This document shows, piece by piece, positions 11,513-22,949 of a stretch of DNA of 64,000 nucleotides. The notes beneath the pieces are model-generated. The model was not told the origin of the DNA. It worked only from the letters and a program-made list of their open reading frames with translations, and searched no databases. Source of the DNA: Euptelea pleiosperma (Eukaryota; Streptophyta; Magnoliopsida; Ranunculales; Eupteleaceae). The DNA is taken from positions 22,185,751-22,249,750 of the forward strand of contig CM068543.1 in assembly GCA_035048495.1 (NCBI GenBank), read 5' to 3'. The position numbers were made by a program, and so were the translations under genes. Every line of letters begins with the position of its first letter. Position 1 is the first letter of the stretch.

Positions 11513-11945
11513 CATAGTTTAAAACAGGGTTAAAAGGGGCTGTTATAACGGTATAACGGACTGGGGGTGTTACCGTTTTTCCCGTCATAACGACCGTTAT
11601 AAAGAAAATAAAGGAAATAACGGCCGTTATTTTCTGGGCATTTTAACGGTACGTTACGTAACAGAGGAGGTCCAAATCCGTTATTACGGCCTTTTTTAAA
11701 CATTGGTTTAAAACACGGCCCCTACAACGGTAAAGCCCTGACCTCATGTTTTTCCCGTTATAATGCCCATGACCGAAAAACAGATTATCCGTTGTACTGG
11801 AAATAATGACCGTTATTTTGAGGAAAAAAGTTAATCTTTTAAAAAGTAATAAAATAATAATATTCTGACATTTTTTAACTCAGACATGACCCTGTTATAA
11901 GGGCCGTTATAATGAACATAACGGTAATGTTAAGGGGGGCTGTCG
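11513..11945. mobile_element. Family D elements (two adjacent copies)
   Basis: Sequences rich in AACGGTATAACGGAC, TAACGGCCGTTATTTTC and GGCCTTTTTTAAAC appear at 11513-11715. A second, partly inverted run (AAACACGGCCCC ... GGGCCGTTATAATG ... GTAATGTTAAGG) occupies about 11705-11945. Related copies are at 18578-18835 and 39400-39785. They are non-coding. Confidence 0.5.
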
Positions 11946-12034
11946 CTTAGTTAAAAGTTGTTACATTCAGTAGTACTAGATGGAAAATTCAAAAATTACT
12001 TAAATGATAGGCAAAATGACAGGGACACAATATT

Positions 12035-12545
12035 AGCCAAGTGGTATACTGTTACAGGACTCTGACCGTACGGATGTTTGTCCTATCCCATGGTGGACCT
12101 ACAAACCAAAAATCAGCCCGTTAGAGATTTATAAGTCTTGCATCTCTGGAGTAAAACTTCTGTCACAATCGGATTGCAAATCACACAATCACAACCAATG
12201 AGTCAAAAGCACATGGGTACGTTGTCACAATCGGATTGCAAATCACACAATCACAACCAATGAGTCAAAAGCACATGGGTACGTTGCAAAAGCACTTGTG
12301 TACGTGCCGAGAACTCATTGGCATGTGATTGTGTGATTTACAATTTGTTGTGATAGAAGTTTTACTCGCATCTTTGTACCTCAAATACTGCTCAAATTCC
12401 CACAGTTGAGATCAGCCCATGAAAATAAGTCCAATCCAAAGCCTATAAATCACAAATCAGGCTGATTTTTGGTTTGTAGGTCTACCATGGGATAGGACAA
12501 ACATCCATACGGTCAGAGTCCTATAACAGTGTGCCACGTGGCTTC
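12035..12545. mobile_element. Family A MITE interrupted by a smaller MITE
   Basis: Outer arms GGACTCTGACCGTACGGATG (12057 onward) and CATCCATACGGTCAGAGTCC (about 12500-12520) are near-perfect inverted repeats. The element at 12149-12367 sits at the loop. It ends with the family-typical GTGCCACGTGG at about 12530-12541. Confidence 0.7.
12149..12367. mobile_element. 219-bp Mutator-type MITE with internal 62-bp duplication
   Basis: Termini GAGTAAAACTTCTGTCACAA and the inverted TTGTGATAGAAGTTTTACTC define it. Flanking 9-bp repeats GCATCTCTG (12140-12148) and GCATCTTTG (12368-12376) differ at one base. Inside, a unit starting TGTCACAATCGGATTGC is directly repeated at 12161 and 12223. The same GAGTAAAACTT terminus recurs at 38970-39358 and in fragments near 17813 and 29755. 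Confidence 0.75.
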
Positions 12546-13018
12546 TATTGTGTCCCTGTCATTTAAGATTTGTCAATGGAGCCCGACCCATGAATAAAAT
12601 AGATGATAACCTATGCTTTAGTGGCCCATCTCAATCAATAAAGCTTATGACAATTTAAGTTTTAAAATTAAATTTATTTTATAACAGTTGTGACGGGTTC
12701 TTTATGACAAGTTATTTAATTGCGAGATTTAAGCATTATTTGGAGTATTTTTTTTAGAGAATCTTTTTAAAGATTATATTACTTATTGCATTCAGCGAAA
12801 ATGTCTTACCGCATTAAATGGGATAATGTGACTTTAAAAAAATCATTGAATTTCATATGGTTACCAAACAATCTAAATATCCCAATTTCAAACTTAAGTT
12901 CTTGAAATTAAGTTTCACCAAATGTAACGCAGCGTGAAACAATATCGAGATATGACAAACATCAATGTCTCGAGGTTTGGAATCCACCAAACATAGAAGA
13001 ACTCTCAATGGAGCTAAG

Positions 13019-13620
13019 GGCCTGTTTGGCAATGCTAAAATAAGTTGCTTTTTCGCTCCCAAAAGCAAAAAAGTTGAAAAGTTTGTTCGGATATCCATTT
13101 TGGAATTACTTCTCAAAGTCAAAAACTTGCTTTGTGTGGAAGCAAAAAATTTTTGATTGGAAGCAAAAGTCAATCTTTTCAAGTGCCAATTTTACCCTTG
13201 TAAACGTCACATTATGAAGTGTAGATAAAAAACATCTTATGAAGGAGAAAAAGTAGGGATGGTTTGTTGAGGAGTAGGTCAATTGATAATCTCTTTTTTA
13301 AAAAAATAATTACCCATAAAATGACTCACTCGGTGCGTCGTTTATTATTGACCATTTATAATTAAAAAATTTTGAAAAAATCAACATATGTGATATTAGT
13401 TTATAATCTTTATTAATGGTTTATTAGAATATAATATCTATATAAAATTATAAGAAAATAACTTTTTGACTTAATTTATGCCAAACTAACTTTTTCACTT
13501 TTTGACTTATAAGTCGGTGTTTCACCAAACAAACTTTTTTACTTCCAAATGACAACTTTTAAATTCAGCAACTTAATTTAGAAGCTACTTTTTGCTTCCA
13601 TTGGTTTGCCAAGCGGGCCC
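13019..13620. mobile_element. 602-bp Tourist-like element
   Basis: Termini GGGCCTGTTTGGCAA and TTTGCCAAGCGGGCCC are inverted repeats, flanked by a TAA duplication at 13016-13018 and 13621-13623. This fits PIF/Harbinger-derived Tourist MITEs. The subterminal parts are also mirrored (AAGTTGCTTTTTCGC versus GAAGCTACTTTTTGC). The interior is AT-rich and non-coding. Confidence 0.75.
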
Positions 13621-13623
13621 TAA

Positions 13624-14984
13624 ATCACGAATATTATTGAATAAAAATTATCTTTGCCTTTCGGCTTACAACCTATTTAATGGAAAACGAAAATAAGCAA
13701 AAGAGAAAAATTACTAAAAACTACAAAATCTAGCTAAGCATGGAAACTGATAATACTAACGCCTAGAAACATGTTAAAATCGACGGTGAGTGATTCTAAC
13801 TTCTATAACCAAAGTTATTATTAAAACAAAAACTTCCTAAAATAGCAAAACTACCGTTTTCACCCCATAGACGATGAAATTTGGCCAGAAAGCAACATAC
13901 ATCACGTCGTACTTGTTGAATTCTGGTGTCTTGAATTTGGGTGGCAACTTCATGTCCGGGAAAAAGCACAGATCAGAAAAACTGGTGCTGCCGTATGAAT
14001 CAATTCCCTGCAAGCTTCTAACTTGTTCTTCCAAACTTTCCAATTTGTTGGTGACTTTTGCTTCTTTAGACTATTTCTTATCATGTCGTTTCCTTTTAAG
14101 AGCTCCTGCCTCGTGTGGTTTTGACACTGTTGACAATTCCGCTAATACCTATTACATCGTTTTTTCATCAAGAAGTTTGTTGATCCCAATTTTGTCCCTT
14201 TAGTACTGTTTGAGCTTTTGACGATCCAAAAGCTGCACGAAAGGATCCGCTACTTGTTCTACATCAAAACACCATCATATACAAAAGTTAAAAATCGCTA
14301 ATCATCCTGATTTTTGGTATGTAGATCTAGGGATGGACCAAAAATCCGTGCTGTCAGTGGTAGCTCATACTATGGTCCGTCGTTAAAGATTTATTCCCTG
14401 TTGTATGTTTTTTGAGTTCAACAAGGAAAAAAAAAATTTTGGGTCCCCATCGTCATCAAGGCCCAGCCTACCAATTTCCTAATGATTCCTCCATGCCCAT
14501 TTCTCCATCTTTTAGGAAGCCATTTGTTATTATTTATCGGCCATTACCATTTTGGTTCCAGCGAAAACCAGTCTTTCAAAACACACTAGACTCGCCTTGA
14601 AAGCCCATTGGGTAAAGTTGTTGCCAATTAAGGATTAGAAGAGTCGTTGCTACAGAACGGTTCTCAGGATGTTAATGGGCCATGTTCTACCCAAGCTAAG
14701 CGGAGGCTCGGCATGGCTCTTGTTGGGTCTGAAATTTTAAGCCCAAAATCGGCCAAATAGGTATATATGGGCTTGACCTAAGTTTATTTTACTAACAGCC
14801 CAGTCAAAGCCTTACCTAATTATTTAGAGGACTTTACAAACAAGCCCAAGCATACCCTATTGGGCCCACAGTCATAACTCCAACCTTATAGCAGGCCAAG
14901 CCTAACACCCATCAGTTCAACCCGACCCATTAACACCCTGGACAGTAACGCTCAGAAGAACCTATTCCCCACCTGTGTGACATT
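13624..14984. other. Intergenic stretch with repeat fragments
   Basis: No gene is recognised. A half copy of a family A MITE is present at about 14280-14400 (TCATCCTGATTTTTGGTATG, CCGTGCTGTCAGTGG). A GGGCCCA/AGCCCAA-rich segment at 14700-14950 looks like a degenerate DNA-transposon derivative. Short open frames at 13837-14203 occur on both strands and lack family features. Confidence 0.4.
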
Positions 14985-15265
14985 TATGGCAGTGATGGCA
15001 CGCTGACCATATGGACGTTTGGCCATCCCTAGGTGGACCCACATACCAAAAATTAGCCTGATTAGTAATTTCAAACCTTTGGATATTTTGTACCACAAAT
15101 AATGCTCAAATTCCACTGTTAAAAATCAACCCATGAAAACGACTCCAATCCAACGCTTGAAAATCACCAAGCAAGCTAATTTTTGGGCTGTCCACTTAGG
15201 ATTGGGACAAACATCCATACAGTCAGCTATATCTAGTAGTATGCCACGTGGCTCATACTATGGTC
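14985..15265. mobile_element. Family A palindromic MITE
   Basis: Left arm CGCTGACCATATGGACGTTT and right arm AACATCCATACAGTCAG are complementary. The loop region carries TAATGCTCAAATTCC, and the copy ends in GTATGCCACGTGG. It is non-coding. Confidence 0.65.
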
Positions 15266-16194
15266 CATTGATGACGGACGTCCGTAAGCAAAGTTCTACT
15301 CCAACAAGAATTCACTTGCCAACTACTAACGGGAAGTATGTGCGATGCATGTGACTGTAAGAATGATGTTGGTGTTGTTTTTGCCTTTTTCATTTATATA
15401 TAAGAGTGGTTTTGGAGAGAAATAGGCGATGGTGACAGTTTGGAATAGGTAACAAAGCGACTTTGCCACCTATCAGAAAATTTGCCTTGTCGGCTATCAG
15501 AGCCAACATGTGGTGGACGAGTTCGGCTGGGGCCAGCCGATATATATATGAATCACCCTTATATTAAGGGTGACCAAAATTATTATAGTATAAATAGATA
15601 GATATAAAGAGTGGGAAGAGCATTTAAAGGTATGTTGTGTGTGATTCCGCCCTTCAAAAACCAAAGAACAAGGACATTTCCATGCCGTGTACTGCACGAA
15701 ACGAACTCCCAAGTGTCGTTATCAAGACCGTGAATAGGGGATTGAAACCAATGGTTGAGGCAATGGGACAAGTGAGGTTGGCAAAGTTGTGAAGTCGAAC
15801 AGACGTGAACGATCTGTGAATATACCGTGAGAGTTTCCTCATGAGTTCGCAATTGATGTGAATACCATTACCAACCTGCCAACGATGTTGGTATTGGATT
15901 TTGGTCCTCATGACTGGCCTAAATATCCATTTCTAGCTTTAGATTGACTCCTCTCTTTTGAGTTTTCTTCCCCCACCAGAAATCATGTTGATTTGCGTCT
16001 ATTTAGGTACAGAAAACATGACATTTGGTAGGTTGAGATGGCCGATGCGACTGTCTTTATCATAGTCGTCCGCTTGGTTAGGGAAAATTTTTGGATCCAG
16101 AGGGGCTCTCGTAGCCCTACACAGTTGTTCCGGGGGGCAAGTGACCGTCAAAGCGAAGTTAACGACATGCAGTCGACGCCTCTGACTACGGTCA
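15266..16194. other. Intergenic stretch, no gene recognised
   Basis: It contains overlapping short open frames on both strands around 15583-15911 with no domain signature. There is a (TA)n/TATATATG patch at about 15540. Nothing here can be supported as a gene. Confidence 0.35.
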
Positions 16195-16500
16195 ATAGGA
16201 GGCACGTGGCACATTCTTAAGAGGATACTAACCGTATAGATGTTTGGCCAATCACTAGCTAGGTGGATCTACAAGCCAAAAATATACTTGATCACTGATT
16301 TCTAAGTGTTGGATTGAAGTTATTTTCATGGGTTAATTTTAACCATAGGAATTTGAGCATTATTTGGGTAAGAAATCCAAAGGTTTTAAGTCACGAATCA
16401 GGCTGATTTCTGGTTTCTAGGTCTGCCCAGTGATTGGCCAAGCATCCATACGGTCAGTGTCCTCTTAAGAATGTGTCAAGTGGCTCATATTGGCCGCAAT
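16195..16500. mobile_element. Family A palindromic MITE
   Basis: GGCACGTGGCACATTCTTAA at the left end is mirrored by TTAAGAATGTGTCAAGTGGC at the right. The inner arms carry CCGTATAGATGTTTGGCC and GGCCAAGCATCCATACGG. It is a nearly complete copy showing the GTGCCACGTGG-type outer ends well. Confidence 0.7.
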
Positions 16501-16562
16501 CAGCAGCATCGCTCACTCTCAACAACTGTCATCGAAGGTTTACTCATCGAAGTGTGGCAGAT

Positions 16563-17500
16563 GGGCCCACTGACCGCATGGATGTTTAGCCCTTCCTTTC
16601 GTACAGACTCATACCCTGAAATCGGCTTGTTTGATGAGTTTTAGCCGTTGGATTTACTACCCAATCTTTTTGAATCCAACAGCTAGAATCACGCTTTAAA
16701 AAAGTACTAAAATCTAATGGCTAGAGATTGAATATCATAGTGATTTTGGGTGTGCATATCCACCAAGAGGTGGGCTAAACATCCATGCGGTCAATGGGCA
16801 GAGCAGGTCTGAATTAAGGGGAGGCAACACGGTCTATAGTTACCCATCCAACAATTTTTTCCTCTTTGGAAAATTTTTTTTATCAATTTTTAAAAGTTGA
16901 GGGTCGGCTCCACCACTGGCCCTACATAGATCCTTTTTTTGGGCCCACTAACAGCATGGATATTTAGCCCACCCCTTGGTGGATATACATACCAAAAATC
17001 AGTGATTGGTTTGATTCTAACCGTTGGATTCAAGCATTTTTTTGCATAATCTAGAAATTATCAATCAAGCTGATTTTTTTTGTATGTATATCTACCAAGA
17101 GGTGAGCTAAACATCTATGCGATTAGCGGGCCCAAAAAAAGGAGGTATGTGAGGTCACAACAACTTACAAGAGCCCGACTGCATCTAAATTTTTGCACTG
17201 GTTAGAATAGGGAGCGGTGGAGGGGGAAAAACACCTCCAAGAGACTCCCTAACCCGGAAAGACTTTGGATGCAGTCGAGGCAGAGGGGTCTCTTGGCCCT
17301 ACATGGCTCATTTTTTGGGGCCCCCTAACCGCATAGATGTTTAGCTCACCCCTTGGCGGACATGCATACCAAAAATCAGCTTGGTTGATAATTTCTAGCC
17401 GTTGGATTTAGTGCCCAAAAATATGCAAAAAAAAAAAATAATGCTTGAATCCAACCATTACACTCAATCCTAAAAAGGTACTATAATTTTTGGCTAGAGA
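16563..17500. mobile_element. Cluster of three family B MITEs
   Basis: Copies lie at about 16563-16805, 16945-17135 and 17315-17500; the last lacks its right arm. Each has the GGGCCCACTGACCGCATGG-type edge and the CACCCCTTGGTGGA inner motif with complement. Between the second and third is sequence with GCATCTAAATTTTTGC and GATGCAGTCGAGGCAGAGG, which are the outer ends of the larger form seen intact at 45185-45567. It is non-coding. Confidence 0.6.
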
Positions 17501-17584
17501 AAATCAATGACCCCCCCACTTTGGGGACTCCCTAACCCACTCCCGACATTTAGGGAACCGGGCTCCCTAAAATCCAGTTGGATC

Positions 17585-17830
17585 TCCCTTTTTCAAAAAT
17601 CAGCCTGATTAGTGATTTCTAAGCATTGGATTGGAGTCATTCTCATGAGTTGATTTCAACCCTGAGAATTTGAGGTACAATGATCCAAAGGTTTGAAATC
17701 ACTAATCAGACTGATTTTTTATATGTAGGCCCATCTAGGGATTGGTCGAACATCAACGCGGTCAGCATCCTCTAAAAAAATGCCACTTGTCTCATATTGT
17801 GGGCGGTCAGTGAAGTTTTACTCCCAAGGA
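17585..17830. mobile_element. Family A MITE, left-truncated
   Basis: It starts inside the left arm (AAAAATCAGCCTGATTAGTG) and runs through the loop to the right arm (CATCAACGCGGTCAGCATCC), ending with GTCAGTGAAGTTTTACTCCC. The GAGTAAAACTT-type end suggests it once carried the extended terminus seen at 38970. Confidence 0.55.
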
Positions 17831-18577
17831 GTGTAGAGAGCCTGTTGGAGATCCAATGGCTCAATACTCTAAAATAACTTAGGGAGCTAGCCCTCTTGGA
17901 GATGCTCTTACACTCTACTGTCAATCCCAGTGAGATAATTGAAAGAAAAGATGAGTTTTATCACGGCCCATAGTAGAGGTGTACCAAGATATTTTTCGTC
18001 GAGGCTCGTTCTTTTCACACCCAAAATCCGCACGATGATTTTGGGCCCTCGGGGCCCATTGAACATGAGTGAAAAAGATGGCCCCATTGTTTTGTGAAAG
18101 TCCTCGCTTTCATTATGTCCACCCTATAATAGGCCTTTGACATGTCCAATTTTCTGCACTTAATTTTCAAAGGCTGTGATAATATTGTTTGAAATTTGTT
18201 TCTTAGACACAAACGGAATATGGAACGACGAATTGAGTTTGGACGGGAAACCTCACATCTGATTAGATTAGCAACAAGTTTCACGATGATTTTATAAAGA
18301 AAATTTGTCTAGGCCGGCGTAAAATAATTAGCCGTTTGTGGGACCTCAGTTTTCGAAATAAGGACAATATTTGTATGATTCAGCTGCTTCAGAACATGAC
18401 TGTTTCATGAGAGCATCAACTTTGTTTCCACTCCTCACAAAGTGTTTGGGTGTGTGGAATGGGTCGGATTTTAGTAGAACCATATTCAAATTCGACTTTT
18501 GAACAAGCCGATATCCAACTTGGGTCCATATCTCATGAACCGAATCTCATCCTTGATCTGTATATGAGGTCGTTCCA
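17831..18577. other. Intergenic stretch, no gene recognised
   Basis: No coding signature or mobile-element termini could be assigned. A short minus-strand frame at 18015-18284 has no recognisable domain. Confidence 0.3.
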
Positions 18578-18835
18578 TTCATGGTTTAAAATAACGGCAT
18601 CGTTTAACGGTAACGCCCCAGGCCCGTTACATTAAGAACCATTTTGATGCTTGGAAAATAATTACAGCCGTTATTTGCTGAAATTTGTTGTGGAAAACAC
18701 AACCGTTATTTTCTGTTTTTGACCATTTTTCGGTTTTTTTTTTTCCAGTTTTGCCCATGTCCATTACAATTTGTTTTTAACAGTAATGCCCCCAGTCCGT
18801 TATACCATTAAAACGGCCTCTTTTAAACCTTGGTT
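18578..18835. mobile_element. Family D element
   Basis: It begins GGTTTAAAATAACGGC with TAACGGTAACGCCCC inside, and ends with AAACGGCCTCTTTTAAACC. It has the same architecture as 39400-39785 and no coding content. Confidence 0.55.
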
Positions 18836-18952
18836 CCATATTTGACCCACATGTAGATATATGCGCAGATTAGATTCACTTTAAAAAAAATTGTTTTATA
18901 ATAAGGGTTCAAGCCCAAATACCATATCCAACAGATCCGAACGATGAAATAT

Positions 18953-19170
18953 AGGGTCGGGCTCAGGTGCCCCCCTTATTTCTGACCCCTTTCGGGAGTC
19001 ATGTTCTCGGCCATGGATTCTGAGAGAATCCAACATTGGTTGATAGTGCTGAGCTGGCATCAATTTTTCACTTTTGCAGCGCTATTAACGATCGTTGGAT
19101 TCATGGAATCCACAACCGAGAACACGACTCCCGATAGGGGTCAGAAAAAAGGGGACTTGAACCTGATCCA
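18953..19170. mobile_element. Foldback MITE with GGGTCGGGCTCA end
   Basis: AGTCATGTTCTCGG near the left is mirrored by CCGAGAACACGACTCC near the right, and CTGACCCCTTTCGGG by CCGATAGGGGTCAG. The outer end GGGTCGGGCTCAGG is partly complementary to TTGAACCTGATCC. It is related to the termini of the family C copy at 19778-20129. Confidence 0.6.
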
Positions 19171-19777
19171 TATCTGAACCCAACTTATGAACCCGACTCA
19201 TCTAGATCAATTTCTGACCTGTTTTATGTGGATCATGTTATAAGGATCTGAACCCACAAAATAAGGGTTTAAATCGGGTCAGATCCACCCCCATTTCAGA
19301 CCTTGTTAAGAACCATATTTACTTGATCATCACGTGAAATGCACTAGCTAGTGGGTCCTCCACCAAGATAAGTTGGCCGGTGCCACGGGAGCAAAATCAC
19401 CTCAAACCACAAAAACTCGTGGTGAAGATTCACTTACAAGCTCACCTACCGCCTCATACAGGGACGCTTTGTAGTTTAGCCACATAAACTAATCTTTCCC
19501 ATCGAAGATACTTTTAGTCTATGACACATCATCCACAATAGACGTGTCACAACCAGGACCATGTCTTTAAAAAATAATATATTTGTCATAATTGTGTAGC
19601 TTAATTTAATACTAATCTTTCTCTTTCATCGGTTCTGGTTATTAGCATTCCTATTAATGCTTACTGTACAGTCTGTACGTGGGGCTGGCAGGAAGATCCA
19701 TGTTGCCGCCTGGTACGCGTTTCTAGTTTTAAATTCCAGAAAATTTTGATTAAGAAGCACGAGCTTGGGTTTATTAT

Positions 19778-20129
19778 AAGGGTCGGGCTCAAGGGACCCC
19801 CATGTCTGACCCCCTTTTTTGACCCCCATCTTGGCGTACCCACGTAGAAGATGAATCAATGGCTGATTTTTGGTGGGGATGATAACCTCACCATATAGAT
19901 CACTCCAACAAAAAAATCAGCCCATTCTGAAATTTCTAACCCCATCAAATGTGATTTTAAATTTAAACGATAAAAATCGACGGTCCATAATGTTTCAGCT
20001 TCTACACCAGTCTATGAATATCAGAATGATTTGAATTTCATCCTCACTAAAAATCAGCCATTGATTCACCTTCTATGTGGGTACGCCAAGATGGGGGTCA
20101 GAAATGGGGGTACCTTGAGCCCGACCCTT
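19778..20129. mobile_element. Family C MITE, complete
   Basis: Termini AAGGGTCGGGCTCAAGG and CCTTGAGCCCGACCCTT form inverted repeats. The inner arms TGGCGTACCCACGTAGAAGA and TCTATGTGGGTACGCCA are also mirrored. It lies next to a LINE fragment and is non-coding. Related copies are at 38250-38600 and 54535-54690. Confidence 0.7.
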
Positions 20130-20149
20130 AATGTATGCCGATTACATTT

Positions 20150-20800
20150 TTGTTTTTCCACGTGTACCCTCATCCATGGATAGATTCAAGGAGGATGTTA
20201 TGTTATGGTCGGCTAAGCTTGATGAGTTTTTCTACGTGCGCTCATTCTCTGTGTTGCTGAATAGGTCCTTAGGGTCTTCGTCAGCGCTTTTGAATTTATC
20301 TTGGAATTACATTTTCGATGGTCAATATTTGAAGGATAAAGATCTCGTCAAAAGTAGCCGGTTCTTTGTATGATGTGATGACCTGGAAAAGATTCTCACT
20401 ATAGATAATCTTATTAAAAGGAAAATGGTGATGGTGAACTACTGGGTTATATGTAAGGAAGGGAATTTGTTAACCATCGATCTCTTGTTAAATGTAGGGT
20501 AACTAGAGAAGTGTGGAGCATTTTCTTTGTTTTCTTTGGTATTTGTTGGGTCTTCCTAGCATTTGTTATCTAAAGTATTAACCGTTGATCTTATTTATGC
20601 TTCTCTCCTTGCAAACATAGACTTTGGTGCTTTTATCCTTTGGTAGTATGGTGGGGTTCTTGAAAGGAAAGAAATAGAAGGAAGTGTCTACCTTTGATAT
20701 CGTCGTAACCATCAAAGCTTTCCTCTTTTTCTGATCAAGGATGTTTAAGGAATGTAATGAGTTGGCCTTTGAGGGCCTGGTCTTTAGATGAGAGTCGATC
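20150..20800 (+). pseudogene. LINE fragment (3' part of ORF2, zinc-binding region)
   Basis: Translated pieces align by eye with the minus-strand LINE at 57056-60600. EDVMLWSAKLDEFFYVRSF matches EDALQWSGKSNGLFTVRSF, followed by SSSA. Downstream, KILTIDNLIKRKMVMVNYW and TREVWSIFF match KILTMDNLIKGNWVMANYC and AREVWGLFF. The frame is broken by stops and small indels. It is a decayed copy of the same L1-type family, inserted in plus orientation. Confidence 0.65.
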
Positions 20801-21509
20801 ATGCTTAAGGATAATTAAGGGTTCTCTTGTTTAGTGGAGGTTTTCTCTTGGTAACACAACAAATGTTTGCGTGCATTTTAGTGTATTTGGTGGCACAACA
20901 TCCAACAAATATTTGCACCAGACCCAATCAATTTTTGCCAAAATGTGGTCTAAATTTTGTACCCAACATCTCTTCCCTCCCCAACCATATCAATATTTTC
21001 CCAACAAATGTTTGTCATTGCAAATATTTGATTATCTTGCCTACAAACAATGTCCTGCAAATTGCAGATGCAGACAGGATATCAAGCAAAATTTGAAAAG
21101 TATAGAACTTCTCTTTCATTTATTAAATCTTGTCTTGATTCAACTCTTTATATATATACCATTAGTTTTGGATATGTTTGGGTTATTCGGTTTATTATCC
21201 GATCGGTATTGAATTGGCATATTTTTATTATATCAATAACGAATTAGCATTGCTCCGCACCACACCAGGGCCTTCTTGATACAAGTTGAGGTCTAAGGCG
21301 AAAAATCTATATAAGGACTTTTAATATTTAACATATTAATATATACAGTATTAATTAAAAAAATAAACTCTCTATATTATTGGAAATTTTTATATAAAAA
21401 CTACTCTTGACTATCAAAAACTATTTTTATACCATTTCCCCTCATCAATGAACTGTGGAGGGCGTACTCCAATCCATGTTTTGCCTATAGAATAGAAGCA
21501 TTTATTGAG
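20801..21509. other. AT-rich intergenic stretch
   Basis: It has an ACAAATGTTTG/CCAACAAATATTTGC microrepeat around 20860-21010 and AT-rich sequence beyond. No gene or element termini are recognised. Confidence 0.35.
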
Positions 21510-22545
21510 GAAAGGTTTTGCCTTTGAAAGTAGAGAGGCTTTTAATTGTGTCACATGAGTGGCACTACCAATTGTTGCTTTATAATAGTACTACGGGAAC
21601 GCCACGTGCACGTGCACCTTACACATGACAGCATCTTACATGTAGCACACTCATAGAGATCACTCACCGTAGCCCATCCCTAGATGGACCTACATGCAAA
21701 AAATCAACTTATTAATGATTTTTAAGGATATGATTAGAGTCGTTTTCACGGGTTGATTTTTAACTGTAGATTTTGAGCATTATATGGGTATTCAGATCCA
21801 AAGGTTTGAAATCACTAAACAGGCTTACATAGGTCCACCTAGGGATGGGAGAAACATCTATGCGGTCAGTAGTCCCTAAAGGTGTGCTACATGGCTTATA
21901 CTATTGTCCCTCATCATCATTGATGAGGGATGTGGGCATGCTGGACATCTTGACTGTGCAGGGTGCGTACTTCAACTCAGGTTTTTTCTTTAGAACGGAG
22001 ACATTTAATAAGGGAACGGGGGAAGGTTTTACCTTTCGAAAGTAGAGAGGCCCTTAGTTGTGTCACATGAGTGGGTGGCACTACCGGTGGTTGCTTTATA
22101 ATAGTACTAGGGGAACGTCACGTGCGATGTACGTGCACCTTACATGTGGCAGCACCTAACACATAGCACACTCGTAGAGATCACTGACAGTATCGATGTT
22201 TGGCCCGTCTCTAGGTGGGCCTATATGCAAAAAATCAGCCTGATTAGTGGTTTTCAAGGATTTGATTGGAGTCGTTTTCATGGGTTGATTTTTATTATAT
22301 GCGGTACTCAGATCCAAAGGTTTGAAATCACTAATCAGACTGACATTTGGTATATAGATCCACCTAGAAATGGGACAAACATCCAAGAAGTCAGTGACCT
22401 CTAAGTGGGCGTGCCAGACAACTTGAAGGAGAATGGACATTTTAATGAGGGAAGGTTTTACTTTCCAAAGTAGTGAGGTCTCTAATTGTGTCACATGTGC
22501 GGCAACTCCGGGGTTGTTGCTTTTTAATAGTATAGATAGATAGAC
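21510..22545. repeat. About 500-bp tandem duplication, each unit with a family A MITE
   Basis: The block containing GTAGAGAGGC, TTGTGTCACATGAGTGG, TTGCTTTATAATAGTACTA and GTGCACCTTACA recurs at about 21510-21640 and 22013-22145, with a partial third at about 22447-22545. Between the copies are family A MITEs (about 21655-21905 and 22165-22420). So a segment containing a MITE was tandemly duplicated after the MITE inserted, or the spacing reflects repeated insertion into a pre-existing repeat. It is non-coding. Confidence 0.65.
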
Positions 22546-22949
22546 AACGAAATTAGCATGGTCCGCCACTCAAAACCAATCCATTTATCTATCTGTCCCG
22601 TAAACAGTACGATCCAAATATGGAAGTCGTGTTGCAGTGTTACCATCATCCCTAGTTGTCGTACTCTTTCGGTTCGGACCACCCGTGGTCCTTATTCCTT
22701 AAGATTCACCCCACACAAATCTCGATAACCATTCAACAGTCAGGACCTAATTTTAAAAAAATGAGTTTGGTCGGGTTGAGTAACTGGGTTAACCCGATCC
22801 ATTGTTCTTTATACAGGAGTAACAGGACAGGCCTTATTACGTCCAATTCTCATGGACCCAATGGCTCTAAAAGATTTTATGACTAAAGGGCAATAATGTA
22901 ACTTTAGTAAATAAAAGACCTCGTACCTAAACTATCCCCGAGAATCTTC

